Assembly: GCA_030849065.1 (NCBI GenBank)
Contig: JASAON010001481.1
Span: 1 to 38,002 of the forward strand
Direction of reading: 5' to 3'
DNA from: Jaenimonas drosophilae
Lineage: Eukaryota; Euglenozoa; Kinetoplastea; Trypanosomatida; Trypanosomatidae
Length of the DNA: 38,002 nt
The notes below the pieces were generated by a model, which was given only the letters and a program-made list of their open reading frames with translations, did not search any database and was not told the origin of the DNA. The stretch's first letter is position 1; each line of letters starts with the position of its first letter. Of this stretch, positions 1 to 9,952 are shown in pieces. The translations under genes and the position numbers were made by a program.

Positions 1-1902
1 GGCCTCTGCGCAGCGGTTGTAGATGGCGTCCTCCACGAGCTGGAGGAGCTCCGCATCGATGTCGGTGTAGACGGGGAGGGCACCGGCATTCACGATGGCC
101 ATATCAATGGCACCAATCTTGATGGTGTGTTGGAGGAAGGCGGAGTGCATGGCCATGCGGATGGGCTCCAGCCCACGGAAGGAGAAGCTCAGGTTGGAGA
201 GACCGCCACTCACCTTGGCTCGTGGTAGGTTCTCCTTGATCCACACCGCAGAGTTGATGAAGTCCATGCCGTAGTTGTTGTGCTCCTCCATTCCAGTGCA
301 GATGGTCAGGACGTTGGGATCGAAGGTGATGTCCTCCGCAGGGAAGCCGCGTGAGGTCAGGAGGTCGTAGGCACGCTTGCAGATGCGGATCTTGCTTTCG
401 TAGTCGGCAGCCTGCCCCTGCTCATCAAAGGCCATCACCACCACAGCAGCGCCGTAGCGCCGGATCAGTGCAGCCTGACGCAGGAACTCCTCCTCACCCA
501 CCTTGAGTGAGATGGAGTTCACGATGGGCTTGCCTTGGGTGCACTTCAGGCCAGCCTCAATCACGTGGAACTTGGAGGAGTCAATCATGAGCGGCACACG
601 GGCCACCTCGGGGTCGGAGGCGAGCATGTTGAGGAAGCGCGTCATGGCCACCACACCATCCACAAGACCGTCATCCATGTTGACGTCCAGGATCATGGCA
701 CCGTCCTCCACCTGCCGACGTGCCACGGCGAGTCCCTCCTCCCACTTGCCCTCCTTCACCAGCCGCTTGAACTGCAGAGACCCGCTGAGGTTACAGCGCT
801 CACCAACATTGCAGAAGCCGAGGTGCTCCGTGAAGCTCAGCGGCTCCAGTCCGCTGATGACCATGGTGTTGTTGGGTGTGCCCTTGGCGCGTGGGGTGAT
901 GCCTGAAACGGCCTTGGCGATGGCGCGGATGTGGTCGGGGTTTGTGCCGCAGCATCCGCCCACCACGTTGACCCACCCGCTTGCCGCAAACTGACGGATG
1001 TCCTCGGCCATCTCCTCAGGCGTCTCGTCGTAGCCGCCCATGGCGTTGGGCAGTCCGGCGTTGGGGTAGCAGGACACGTAGCCTTCACCGAGCTCGCTCA
1101 ACATCTTCATGGAAGGTGCAATAAGACGTGTGTTGATGGTACAATTCAGGCCAATGGAAAAGATGTTTCCATGACGCATGGAGGAGTAGAAGGCCTCCAT
1201 GGTTTGCCCACCAATGATCCGTGAAGGGTTTGTGTTGGAGGTTGTTCCGCTGACAAAGATGGGCACGCGTGTGTAGCCTTCATCCTCGAAGATGGTGTTG
1301 AGGGCAAAGAGGGCAGCCTTGGCATTGAGGCAGTCAAAGATGGTCTCGACCATGAGGATGTCCACCCCACCATCGAGGAGCGCCTTGGCCTGCTCGGTGT
1401 AGGCAGCAACAATCTCATCGTAGGTGATGCTACGATAGTGTGGCCGTGATGGGTCGCAGCAGAGTGAAGATGCACGGTTGAGTGGTCCAAGACTTCCAGC
1501 AACGAAGATGCGACGTCCTGTTTCCTTCTTCACCTGGTCTGCCGCTGCACGGCAGAGGCCTGCTGCGGCAAGGTTGATGCGTCGGACGAGGTGCTGTGCC
1601 TGGTAGTCCCCCTGACTGACGGCCTGTGCGTTGAAGGTGTTGGTCTCCACGATGTCGGCTCCCGCCATGGCGTACTGGTAGTGCACATCCTGCACCTTGG
1701 CGGGCTGGGTGAGGCAGAGGAGGTCATTGTTGCCCTTGAGGTCCTTGGGCCAGTCGCGGAACTCCTCGCCACGGAAGTCGGCCTCTTCCAGCTTGTAGCG
1801 CTGCAGCATGGTGCCCATGCCACCATCCAGAATGAGGATGCGCTGCTTCAGCAGCCCCTCTAGCTCCTCGAAGACCGGGCTATTACAACAGGAGGAGAGC
1901 AT
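1..1902 (-). CDS. metH: Methionine synthase, cobalamin-dependent, second tandem copy (3' part beyond window)
   Basis: Partial gene: the first 634 codons are present and the frame is still open at the left edge. The frame matches the complete copy at 2765-6529 from residue 4 onward and the bases look identical (positions 1-1895 match 4631-6525). It starts at the ATG at 1900-1902 and begins MLSSCCNSP, one residue longer than the other copy (MPSCCNSP). It contains the homocysteine-binding domain with the Zn-binding GGCCGT motif and most of the pterin-binding domain (GERCNLSGS). The cobalamin and reactivation domains would lie outside the window, so I cannot say whether it is full length. The upstream flank differs from the other copy apart from short patches at the start codon. 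It is downstream of that copy in the same transcription unit. Confidence 0.9.
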   Translation of the reverse strand, partial: MLSSCCNSPVFEELEGLLKQRILILDGGMGTMLQRYKLEEADFRGEEFRDWPKDLKGNNDLLCLTQPAKVQDVHYQYAMAGADIVETNTFNAQAVSQGDYQAQHLVRRINLAAAGLCRAAADQVKKETGRRIFVAGSLGPLNRASSLCCDPSRPHYRSITYDEIVAAYTEQAKALLDGGVDILMVETIFDCLNAKAALFALNTIFEDEGYTRVPIFVSGTTSNTNPSRIIGGQTMEAFYSSMRHGNIFSIGLNCTINTRLIAPSMKMLSELGEGYVSCYPNAGLPNAMGGYDETPEEMAEDIRQFAASGWVNVVGGCCGTNPDHIRAIAKAVSGITPRAKGTPNNTMVISGLEPLSFTEHLGFCNVGERCNLSGSLQFKRLVKEGKWEEGLAVARRQVEDGAMILDVNMDDGLVDGVVAMTRFLNMLASDPEVARVPLMIDSSKFHVIEAGLKCTQGKPIVNSISLKVGEEEFLRQAALIRRYGAAVVVMAFDEQGQAADYESKIRICKRAYDLLTSRGFPAEDITFDPNVLTICTGMEEHNNYGMDFINSAVWIKENLPRAKVSGGLSNLSFSFRGLEPIRMAMHSAFLQHTIKIGAIDMAIVNAGALPVYTDIDAELLQLVEDAIYNRCAEA

Positions 1903-1917
1903 GCCTGCCAAATGATA

Positions 1918-1951
1918 CTAACATGTGGGATGTGAAGAGGAAGAAGGAGAA
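1918..1951 (-). promoter_or_regulatory. Probable spliced-leader acceptor for methionine synthase copy at 1-1902
   Basis: On the minus strand a pyrimidine-rich tract (1934-1951) is followed by the first AG at 1918-1919, leaving a 15-nt 5'UTR before the ATG at 1902. This is the standard trypanosomatid trans-splicing arrangement. The site is inferred from sequence only. Confidence 0.45.
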
Positions 1952-2524
1952 CAGCCAACGCAGAATGCAGGCTGGGCGTTCCTGGTGGTGGCTAAGTCTG
2001 CAGGTACAATTAGAAGTGGGTGAGGAGAGAACCGTACACGAGAGTGCTTAGAGCGACCATTGCAAGTGTAGTGTGTTGCTGCACAACGGCAATATCGCTG
2101 TTTGACGTTGCGTGCGGATGTTAAGACAACAAAGACCCTTTTTGAGGTACGAGTTACACGCGCACAGACACTCAGACACACCTCTTACAGACTGTTGAGG
2201 TACCCCACGTGGATGCTCTTTTTCTCTGTCCGGCAATAAATCATCCCAAAAAGCCGAAACAGAGGTGCTGAGTTCCACAGAGGATGTTCTTACGTGGTTT
2301 GGAGCACAGAATATGAGGATGCGTGTTATGTGTGGTGTGTAGGTGTGGTGCGGCGTGGTGCGTACCTGCCAGCAGAAGTGTTACCTACTTCAAAATCAAT
2401 TGTCTTACAGAAAAAGGAAGAAGCATAAGCCAAACGAAAATGGGTGATGGGGGTGGGTGACCGACGAAAACGGGTGAGACGGAGGTGCCCGCAAGGCGTG
2501 GCAGCTTCCGCCCTCTTCCCATCT

Positions 2525-2550
2525 ACACACGCACGCACGCACGCGCACAC
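2525..2550. repeat. CACG-type microsatellite
   Basis: About three and a half ACGC units flanked by CA dinucleotides, lying in the spacer between the two methionine synthase copies. No function is implied. Confidence 0.7.
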
Positions 2551-2641
2551 CCCATGCATAATGAAGGAAGGCGGATTGGAGGGGTCGACGCAGACGAAGT
2601 CATAACTTGCCCAACACGCCGTTCCTTCTGCCATAGGGCCA

Positions 2642-2651
2642 GGGGGGGGGG
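2642..2651 (+). repeat. G10 homopolymer run
   Basis: Ten consecutive G on the plus strand in the 3' flank of the complete methionine synthase gene. Homopolymers of this kind are also prone to sequencing error. Confidence 0.8.
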
Positions 2652-2764
2652 AGGTTGCCGAACTCCCCACGCCACGACGGAAGAGACCGTTGATCCGTTG
2701 GGTTTTGTGCTGTGGAGGGTGGGAGGAGGAGGATGGACGCTGTGAGTTGCCTGAAGCACTTCTA

Positions 2765-5700
2765 TCAGTTGTCGTAGGCGAGGATTGCACTGAGATGACG
2801 CTCCACCTTCTCCACGGTCCAATCTTTCCGCGCGGCGTAGCTCTCCACCTGGTCTGCCTGAATCTTGCCCACAGCGAAGTACTTGGATTGAGGGTGTGCA
2901 AAGACGAGCGCACTGACGGATGCGGCGGGCATCATGGCATGGGACTCAGACAGCTTCACCCCGGTGCGTTCTTCCACCTCGCCAAGCCTCCACAAGGTTT
3001 CCATCTCGGAGTGGTCTGGCTGCGAGGGGTAGCCGGGTGCGGGGCGGATGCCTTGGTACTGCATCTGAATGAGGTCTGCCGTCTCTGCCGTTTCCTTCTC
3101 CACGTACCCCCACATATCGGTACGAATGATGCGGTGCACTTCCTCCGTGAAGGCCTCGGCAAATCGGTCGGCCAGAGCCTTGACCATGATGGAGCGGTAG
3201 CCGTCATTCTCCTTGTCAAAGCGCGCACACATCTCCTCCGCCCCAAAGATGCCCACGACGAGGGAGCCCATGTAGTCAGGCGCAACACCTTTCGGTGCGA
3301 TGAAGTCGGAGAGGCAGAGGTAGGGCTCCCCACGCTCCTTCTCAGCCTGCTGGCGGAGACCAAAGAAGGTGCCCACCTTCGTGGAGCGTGAATCATCGGC
3401 GTACACCTCAATATCATCCTCCACGCTGTTGACGGGGAAGAGTGAAACAACTGCGCGGGCATCAAAGCTGCGGGTGGCGATGATGTCAGAGATCATCTCC
3501 TGCGCGTCATCGAAGAGCTTCTTCGCCTCCACACCAACAGTCTGGCAGTTGAAGAGCTTCGGGTAGCCACGGTTGGGGTAGGTGCCGCGGATCTGCCAGA
3601 CGCTGAAGAAGGGGTTCCAGTCGATGCGGCTGGCGATGGCCTCCAGCGAGAAGTCGCGGATGGCGAACGTGCCGAGCTGCTTCGGCCGCGGGGCGGGCGG
3701 GTGGGCGGCAAAGTCAATCTGGAGTCGGTTCTGGCGGCAGAAGGAGAGGGGCTTGTATACGCGGTCCTTGAGGTTCATCAAGTAGTCCTCCGCAATCTCT
3801 TGGTAGGTCTCATGCACCTCGTCCCAGAAGTCTTCGCTCTGGGTGCCAAGCATGTTGGACACTGTAACAACCGACTTACTGGCGTCGAGGACGTGGACCG
3901 TGGCGGGGTAGTGTGGCTGAATCTTGACCGCCGTGTGCTGTTTTGAGGTGGTGGCACCACCCACCATGAGCGGAATTTGGAAGCCCTCCTTCTTGAGGGT
4001 CTTGGCCACATGCACCATCTCATCCAGGGAGGGGGTGATGAGGCCGGAGAGGCCGATCACGTCCGCCTCATGCTCTCGTGCAGCGTCGAGAATCTTCTCA
4101 CAGCTCACCATAACACCGAGGTCGATGACTTCGTAACTGTTGCAGCCAAGGACCACACCGACGATGTTCTTGCCAATGTCATGGACATCCCCCTTCACCG
4201 TTGCCATCACCACGCGCTTTGGCTTGTTGGAGATGGCGCCATTGCCGTTTCCTGCCTTCATGGCAGCCGCCTTCTCCGCCTCCATGAAGGGAACCAAGAC
4301 GGCCACCGCCTTCTTCATGACTCGGGCCGACTTGATCACCTGGGGAAGGAACATCTTGCCACTGCCAAAGAGCTCACCCACCTTGGCCATGCCCGTCATG
4401 AGCGGGCCTTCAATGATGTTAAGCGGACGCGCATAGACACCAGACGACCGGGCCTCTTCCACATCCGACTCAATGAACTCCACGATGCCCTTAACCAGGG
4501 CGTGGGTCAGACGCTCCTCCACGGGCAAGTGGCGCCACTCCTCTACCTGCTTCTCCCGCACCGCATCCTGGGCTCCTCCTGACGCCTTTAGTGCGCGGTA
4601 CTTCTCGGCGTAGTCCACGAGCCGCTCAGAGGCCTCTGCGCAGCGGTTGTAGATGGCGTCCTCCACGAGCTGGAGGAGCTCCGCATCGATGTCGGTGTAG
4701 ACGGGGAGGGCACCGGCATTCACGATGGCCATATCAATGGCACCAATCTTGATGGTGTGTTGGAGGAAGGCGGAGTGCATGGCCATGCGGATGGGCTCCA
4801 GCCCACGGAAGGAGAAGCTCAGGTTGGAGAGACCGCCACTCACCTTGGCTCGTGGTAGGTTCTCCTTGATCCACACCGCAGAGTTGATGAAGTCCATGCC
4901 GTAGTTGTTGTGCTCCTCCATTCCAGTGCAGATGGTCAGGACGTTGGGATCGAAGGTGATGTCCTCCGCAGGGAAGCCGCGTGAGGTCAGGAGGTCGTAG
5001 GCACGCTTGCAGATGCGGATCTTGCTTTCGTAGTCGGCAGCCTGCCCCTGCTCATCAAAGGCCATCACCACCACAGCAGCGCCGTAGCGCCGGATCAGTG
5101 CAGCCTGACGCAGGAACTCCTCCTCACCCACCTTGAGTGAGATGGAGTTCACGATGGGCTTGCCTTGGGTGCACTTCAGGCCAGCCTCAATCACGTGGAA
5201 CTTGGAGGAGTCAATCATGAGCGGCACACGGGCCACCTCGGGGTCGGAGGCGAGCATGTTGAGGAAGCGCGTCATGGCCACCACACCATCCACAAGACCG
5301 TCATCCATGTTGACGTCCAGGATCATGGCACCGTCCTCCACCTGCCGACGTGCCACGGCGAGTCCCTCCTCCCACTTGCCCTCCTTCACCAGCCGCTTGA
5401 ACTGCAGAGACCCGCTGAGGTTACAGCGCTCACCAACATTGCAGAAGCCGAGGTGCTCCGTGAAGCTCAGCGGCTCCAGTCCGCTGATGACCATGGTGTT
5501 GTTGGGTGTGCCCTTGGCGCGTGGGGTGATGCCTGAAACGGCCTTGGCGATGGCGCGGATGTGGTCGGGGTTTGTGCCGCAGCATCCGCCCACCACGTTG
5601 ACCCACCCGCTTGCCGCAAACTGACGGATGTCCTCGGCCATCTCCTCAGGCGTCTCGTCGTAGCCGCCCATGGCGTTGGGCAGTCCGGCGTTGGGGTAGC

Positions 5701-6529
5701 AGGACACGTAGCCTTCACCGAGCTCGCTCAACATCTTCATGGAAGGTGCAATAAGACGTGTGTTGATGGTACAATTCAGGCCAATGGAAAAGATGTTTCC
5801 ATGACGCATGGAGGAGTAGAAGGCCTCCATGGTTTGCCCACCAATGATCCGTGAAGGGTTTGTGTTGGAGGTTGTTCCGCTGACAAAGATGGGCACGCGT
5901 GTGTAGCCTTCATCCTCGAAGATGGTGTTGAGGGCAAAGAGGGCAGCCTTGGCATTGAGGCAGTCAAAGATGGTCTCGACCATGAGGATGTCCACCCCAC
6001 CATCGAGGAGCGCCTTGGCCTGCTCGGTGTAGGCAGCAACAATCTCATCGTAGGTGATGCTACGATAGTGTGGCCGTGATGGGTCGCAGCAGAGTGAAGA
6101 TGCACGGTTGAGTGGTCCAAGACTTCCAGCAACGAAGATGCGACGTCCTGTTTCCTTCTTCACCTGGTCTGCCGCTGCACGGCAGAGGCCTGCTGCGGCA
6201 AGGTTGATGCGTCGGACGAGGTGCTGTGCCTGGTAGTCCCCCTGACTGACGGCCTGTGCGTTGAAGGTGTTGGTCTCCACGATGTCGGCTCCCGCCATGG
6301 CGTACTGGTAGTGCACATCCTGCACCTTGGCGGGCTGGGTGAGGCAGAGGAGGTCATTGTTGCCCTTGAGGTCCTTGGGCCAGTCGCGGAACTCCTCGCC
6401 ACGGAAGTCGGCCTCTTCCAGCTTGTAGCGCTGCAGCATGGTGCCCATGCCACCATCCAGAATGAGGATGCGCTGCTTCAGCAGCCCCTCTAGCTCCTCG
6501 AAGACCGGGCTATTACAACAGGAGGGCAT
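2765..6529 (-). CDS. metH: Methionine synthase, cobalamin-dependent (complete)
   Basis: Transfers the methyl group of 5-methyltetrahydrofolate to homocysteine through methylcobalamin, making methionine and tetrahydrofolate, presumably in the cytosol. The protein has 1254 residues, the usual length for the family. Domains in order: homocysteine-binding barrel with Zn ligands at C253, C316 and C317 (GGCCGT); pterin-binding barrel with GERCNLSGS at 366-374; helical cap and cobalamin-binding domain with the DxHxxG motif at D781-H783-G786, H783 being the expected lower axial cobalt ligand; and a C-terminal S-adenosylmethionine reactivation domain with RPAPGYP. The start is the ATG at 6527-6529. 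The 5' 1.9 kb is duplicated in the partial copy to its left. Function by family is secure. Whether both copies are expressed is unknown. Confidence 0.97.
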   Translation of the reverse strand: MPSCCNSPVFEELEGLLKQRILILDGGMGTMLQRYKLEEADFRGEEFRDWPKDLKGNNDLLCLTQPAKVQDVHYQYAMAGADIVETNTFNAQAVSQGDYQAQHLVRRINLAAAGLCRAAADQVKKETGRRIFVAGSLGPLNRASSLCCDPSRPHYRSITYDEIVAAYTEQAKALLDGGVDILMVETIFDCLNAKAALFALNTIFEDEGYTRVPIFVSGTTSNTNPSRIIGGQTMEAFYSSMRHGNIFSIGLNCTINTRLIAPSMKMLSELGEGYVSCYPNAGLPNAMGGYDETPEEMAEDIRQFAASGWVNVVGGCCGTNPDHIRAIAKAVSGITPRAKGTPNNTMVISGLEPLSFTEHLGFCNVGERCNLSGSLQFKRLVKEGKWEEGLAVARRQVEDGAMILDVNMDDGLVDGVVAMTRFLNMLASDPEVARVPLMIDSSKFHVIEAGLKCTQGKPIVNSISLKVGEEEFLRQAALIRRYGAAVVVMAFDEQGQAADYESKIRICKRAYDLLTSRGFPAEDITFDPNVLTICTGMEEHNNYGMDFINSAVWIKENLPRAKVSGGLSNLSFSFRGLEPIRMAMHSAFLQHTIKIGAIDMAIVNAGALPVYTDIDAELLQLVEDAIYNRCAEASERLVDYAEKYRALKASGGAQDAVREKQVEEWRHLPVEERLTHALVKGIVEFIESDVEEARSSGVYARPLNIIEGPLMTGMAKVGELFGSGKMFLPQVIKSARVMKKAVAVLVPFMEAEKAAAMKAGNGNGAISNKPKRVVMATVKGDVHDIGKNIVGVVLGCNSYEVIDLGVMVSCEKILDAAREHEADVIGLSGLITPSLDEMVHVAKTLKKEGFQIPLMVGGATTSKQHTAVKIQPHYPATVHVLDASKSVVTVSNMLGTQSEDFWDEVHETYQEIAEDYLMNLKDRVYKPLSFCRQNRLQIDFAAHPPAPRPKQLGTFAIRDFSLEAIASRIDWNPFFSVWQIRGTYPNRGYPKLFNCQTVGVEAKKLFDDAQEMISDIIATRSFDARAVVSLFPVNSVEDDIEVYADDSRSTKVGTFFGLRQQAEKERGEPYLCLSDFIAPKGVAPDYMGSLVVGIFGAEEMCARFDKENDGYRSIMVKALADRFAEAFTEEVHRIIRTDMWGYVEKETAETADLIQMQYQGIRPAPGYPSQPDHSEMETLWRLGEVEERTGVKLSESHAMMPAASVSALVFAHPQSKYFAVGKIQADQVESYAARKDWTVEKVERHLSAILAYDN

Positions 6530-6652
6530 GACTGCCTAATTGATTGGAGAGGTGGGAAATGAGTGATGACTTGTGTGGTAAGAGATGTGGAGGAGAGAAG
6601 AAGGTGGCAGTGGTGTTCATGAGGGGTGGGGGTGGGGAGCAAGAACAACAAC

Positions 6653-6653
6653 N
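6653..6653. other. Ambiguous base (N)
   Basis: A single unresolved base in the short spacer between methionine synthase and the membrane protein gene. It marks the sequence as draft quality and lies outside any coding region I accept. Confidence 0.95.
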
Positions 6654-6816
6654 GTGCCACGCTGTGGTGAGGTGATAGAGGGAAGTTAGCAGACACGGGA
6701 TGTGGTATTCCCACGACTGTGTGTGGAGATGCGTCCCATCACAGGCTTCACGTGACTTTGTGTGTGTGCGTGATGGAGGTGGGCTGAGCCCACGAGTTCG
6801 CTGAAGGCAAGTAAAT

Positions 6817-8616
6817 TTACTCTTCCAACTCAATGAGAACACTGGGCCTGGAACTGCCGTTCTGATCAACGTCCGCTGGCTGGTTCTCCTCAATGTACAG
6901 TTCATCCACGTCAGGGTTGTTGAAACCGAATTGACGGAAGTACTCGTGACGAGCGTAGTGACGCTTGCCATAGAAGAAGACGGCAGCTGCGGATGCAACG
7001 AGAAAGGCGTACAGGAAAAAGTGGCTTGACTTGGGCACGACGATGTCGTCAATGGTGATGATGGAGGTAACTCCTTCGGCAGACACAATGTCATTGGACG
7101 AGAGAATCACGTTGGGCGAGCTTCCAAGCTGGGCGATGTAGTTGTAGCGTTCTTCAGTGCTGCACACCGCCTTCTTTCCTTCCTCCACATCCTCACAGAG
7201 GATGGTCATGTACACCACGGCATGCCCATCGGTGGTGTAGGACATCGGCATCAACGAGATGGCGGAACGGGGCACGCAGAAGACCTTGCTTAGCTTCGTG
7301 GAGAGGGTGGTGGGGACGGTTTTCGCCTTGAGCGTCAGCCGAATGGCGGTGAACTCCTTCCACGGATGCTCCGAGGTACTCTCTGAGGCTACCGGGCAGG
7401 CCTGGTGGGAGGAGGGGTCTGTTGGGACGGGAAAGGACGTGGGTGCTGGTGTGGATGGCTCCACGACTTCACTGATGTGAGGAACCTTGGCCCATGCTCG
7501 CTGCCCGCGGCGGCGATAACACACGCTAAAGGTGCCCGGGTGCTTCAGGACAATCTCCCACGTGGTGGCCGGCAATCCCGCCATGTTGGCAGGCTGGAGC
7601 TTGGCGTTGTCAGAGATTCCTCCCGCAGGCTTGCCGTGCTCGCAGGAATCCGCCTCATCGACCAGCTTGGCCACGTCTCCGCCTTTTCGGGTGTCGAGGG
7701 CCGTGCCGTGGAACTTCAGAACAATAGGCATGTGCAGCGGTACACGCCCATCTGCAGTGGTTCCAGACACAAATTCAAAGAACTCAGGATTGCCACCGTA
7801 GATAGTCACGGTGGTCAGGTCACGAATGACGCCTGTGCGACGGAAACATACCCGATACATCCCAGGTTCGGCACAGCTGAAGGCTTGGGCAACATAGCGG
7901 TAGTATGGCTCAGACAGTGCTACGCCCGGAGGGGTTGGAACAGACCGTAGGATTTCCACCACACGTTCGTTCTGGCAGGAGTCGTGAGAGCTGCTGAGGA
8001 AGATGGTACCGGCGGGGAGGTCGACGTCCGTCATGGAGGGAGGCAGATGAAGAACGATGGTTGTGGGGTTCGGGGATGTCTTGTAGAGCATCTTGGGGTG
8101 CACCGCCACAACAGAAGGAATTGATACTCCCGTGGAACTAGGCTCCGTCACGAGGGCAAATGCAAATCGGAAATCAATCATCATGGTGCACCGCGAGTCT
8201 TCAGCGGCGTTGCGTGCTTCCACCGTGAAGGTGCTGACTTCCGGGGTAAACAAGGTTGTATAGGACACGGACGCGCTAGTGAGGTCATAGATGTCCAGAA
8301 GGATGCCCTGCGGCGCTGATTCAGAGCGCGCACGGATATAGAAGCGGATCGGGTAAACCCCATCCTCTTTGCAGTAGTCCGCGGTGGGGTCACTCTGCCC
8401 GCCTTTAGCGCTCTCAACGCTAATCTCCACACGGCGGAGGGTGAGTTGGTTGCCCTTCCCAGGGATATCACCAAGCACCACGGTGGAGGATGGTGGGAGA
8501 GGCACACGCTTGTCATCGCGTAGCGTTTGGAGTTCCTCCGCTGTTCCAGGAATGGCAGTAATGAGGAGAGCAACCAGCAGGCTGAGCACCGCGCAAGAGA
8601 GTGAGTACTGCCGCAT
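6817..8616 (-). CDS. Type I membrane protein with duplicated ectodomain, function unknown
   Basis: A 599-residue protein that I do not recognise by name. Residues 1-26 form a signal peptide (hydrophobic core about 8-22, then AIPGTA). Residues 532-549 form one membrane span, followed by a basic stretch (KRHYARHEYFRQ) and an acidic cytoplasmic tail of about 45 residues. The ectodomain contains two related segments, roughly 180-275 and 290-385. Each has an isolated Cys (DSC) and ends in PGMYRVCFRR or PGTFSVCYRRRG, which suggests disulfide-stabilised beta-sandwich repeats. A Pro/Ser/Thr-rich linker follows at about 386-420. The start is the ATG at 8614-8616. A role at the surface or in the endomembrane system is inferred from topology only. 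Confidence 0.85.
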   Translation of the reverse strand: MRQYSLSCAVLSLLVALLITAIPGTAEELQTLRDDKRVPLPPSSTVVLGDIPGKGNQLTLRRVEISVESAKGGQSDPTADYCKEDGVYPIRFYIRARSESAPQGILLDIYDLTSASVSYTTLFTPEVSTFTVEARNAAEDSRCTMMIDFRFAFALVTEPSSTGVSIPSVVAVHPKMLYKTSPNPTTIVLHLPPSMTDVDLPAGTIFLSSSHDSCQNERVVEILRSVPTPPGVALSEPYYRYVAQAFSCAEPGMYRVCFRRTGVIRDLTTVTIYGGNPEFFEFVSGTTADGRVPLHMPIVLKFHGTALDTRKGGDVAKLVDEADSCEHGKPAGGISDNAKLQPANMAGLPATTWEIVLKHPGTFSVCYRRRGQRAWAKVPHISEVVEPSTPAPTSFPVPTDPSSHQACPVASESTSEHPWKEFTAIRLTLKAKTVPTTLSTKLSKVFCVPRSAISLMPMSYTTDGHAVVYMTILCEDVEEGKKAVCSTEERYNYIAQLGSSPNVILSSNDIVSAEGVTSIITIDDIVVPKSSHFFLYAFLVASAAAVFFYGKRHYARHEYFRQFGFNNPDVDELYIEENQPADVDQNGSSRPSVLIELEE

Positions 8617-8862
8617 AGATTACTGCTTTGAGTCCACGTACGTTTCACAAGGAATCTAGAGGAATTCAAAGAAAAATATATATGAGTATGTGGCGCAGCA
8701 AAGACAGAGCCTAATCTGTTGCTGTGAGGAACGTCAACAACGAGGGCAAGGGAGGTAGAGGGCATTATGATGTGTGGGGGTACAATTGCACAGTTAGCCA
8801 TTGGCGTTCACTTCCATCTTCCAGCGCACTCTTCATGTGCGTGAGGTTTCACTGACATGACT

Positions 8863-9459
8863 TCACTTCTTAGATGGTGCCTTGGCCGCGGCACCTCCAG
8901 CCGCAGAGGCGTCCGCCGCCGCCCCTGGACGCTTCGATGCTCCACGCTCCTTGTGAAACACATCCACCGCCTTGAGGTTCAGCATCGCCATTCGCCACGC
9001 CACTTTGGAGAGACGCCGCTTGACTTGATTATCCAGCACCTGGCGTTGCCACGGCGATTCAAAGGTGCCACGCTTTTCTCGATCAAAGAGCTCCTCCAAG
9101 TACCACGGCTGAGCAACAATCTTGTTCTCGTATATTCCGGGGTAGGTCCACTCTGGACCAATCACCGGGTCCGTCTGCTCCTTGAAGATAGAAATGGGCA
9201 CGGACATACCCTCCTTACCGTAGGTGAACATGTTTGGCGGAACATTCTTCACCTCCAACATCTTGCGATGCTCCATCCTACCATAGTGCGCATGAGAAAA
9301 GCGTCGGCGCTCTCGGTCGAGCTCCATTGGGGTTGGAGCAACGTCATACGGAAGGTACACCTGCTTGTAATCTGGTGTATCGCTAGGTTTACCGCTGCGC
9401 TTGCGGAGCAACATGGTGTGCTGGAGCACACCACACGCAGGGATAGTTCGCTTGAGCAT
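8863..9459 (-). CDS. Putative mitochondrial ribosomal protein, mL54-like
   Basis: A 198-residue, strongly basic protein. The frame extends upstream to a GTG, but the first ATG is at 9457-9459 and gives MLKRTIPACG, a plausible short mitochondrial presequence. Residues 87-125 (SVPISIFKEQTDPVIGPEW, then YPGIYENKIVAQPWYLEELF) resemble the core of mL54/Mrpl37, where a DPV segment is followed by a YP-W motif and a W-LEEL motif. The C-terminus is Ala/Lys-rich and low in complexity. The family assignment rests on this short resemblance and is tentative. It follows cytochrome c1 in the polycistron, but trypanosomatid gene order says little about function. Confidence 0.5.
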   Translation of the reverse strand: MLKRTIPACGVLQHTMLLRKRSGKPSDTPDYKQVYLPYDVAPTPMELDRERRRFSHAHYGRMEHRKMLEVKNVPPNMFTYGKEGMSVPISIFKEQTDPVIGPEWTYPGIYENKIVAQPWYLEELFDREKRGTFESPWQRQVLDNQVKRRLSKVAWRMAMLNLKAVDVFHKERGASKRPGAAADASAAGGAAAKAPSKK

Positions 9460-9952
9460 CCCCACAACGCGATGCTACAATATATTGACAGAAAGAAACG
9501 AGAAGGAACAACACAAAAATAAAGCCATGATGAGTTCATGTCGTGCACACAACAAATAAAGAATCACAGCGGATTCTCACAAATGAAGACGGGGTCACGC
9601 CACAGGAGGGCGGCCCATTCCATTCTGACCGGCAACATCTTTACTTCAGTCAGCTACTACAGTTATCCCTAACAGGAGTGGTCTTACCACCCACTGCCTA
9701 GCTTTCACACACAATGACATAGGACGCTCGCAAACAACACCACCAGCAGGGCACGCCTTGCCAGAAGAGCGGATGTATTCTAACGTGGATGTTGACCTCC
9801 GTCCAACCGGAGTCCTTCGGTACCTAAACTGCCTCGATGCAATGCACAAACAACACAGCAACCCTGCCAGCAATCCCGTTGGACACGGGGAGCGATTGCC
9901 AGACCAAATATACCCCCGGCAACACTGTTGCGCGTGTCCGAGACACATCACC
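9460..9952. other. Intergenic spacer, cytochrome c1 to mL54-like gene
   Basis: A 493-base spacer holding the 3'UTR of cytochrome c1 and the 5' flank of the next gene. Apart from a probable splice acceptor near 9475 I see no gene, RNA or repeat in it. Confidence 0.5.
9475..9506 (-). promoter_or_regulatory. Probable spliced-leader acceptor for the mL54-like gene
   Basis: On the minus strand a CT-rich tract (about 9487-9505) precedes an AG at 9475-9476, leaving a 15-nt 5'UTR before the ATG at 9459. Its position just before that ATG, and after the upstream GTG codon is excluded, supports the shorter start. Confidence 0.45.

Larger units (their letters stand above)
1903..2764. other. Intergenic spacer between the two methionine synthase copies
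   Basis: An 862-base gap holding the 3'UTR of the complete copy and the 5' flank of the partial copy. It contains a G10 run at 2642-2651, which is a C10 run in the transcript, a short CACG-type microsatellite near 2525-2550, and a probable splice acceptor close to 1918. Open frames in it are short, do not begin convincingly and match nothing I recognise. I see no RNA gene. Confidence 0.6.
1..6525 (-). repeat. Tandem duplication of the methionine synthase gene (period 4630 bases)
   Basis: Positions 1-1895 repeat at 4631-6525 with no difference I can see, including in non-coding frames. The match stops within the first codons of the gene; beyond it only short patches (GCATG, CTGCC) align. The left end of the window lies inside the repeat. 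Confidence 0.9.

Noticed and set aside
2690..3391. 233-residue plus-strand frame
   Set aside because: Antisense to the 3' end of methionine synthase, with no recognisable domains.
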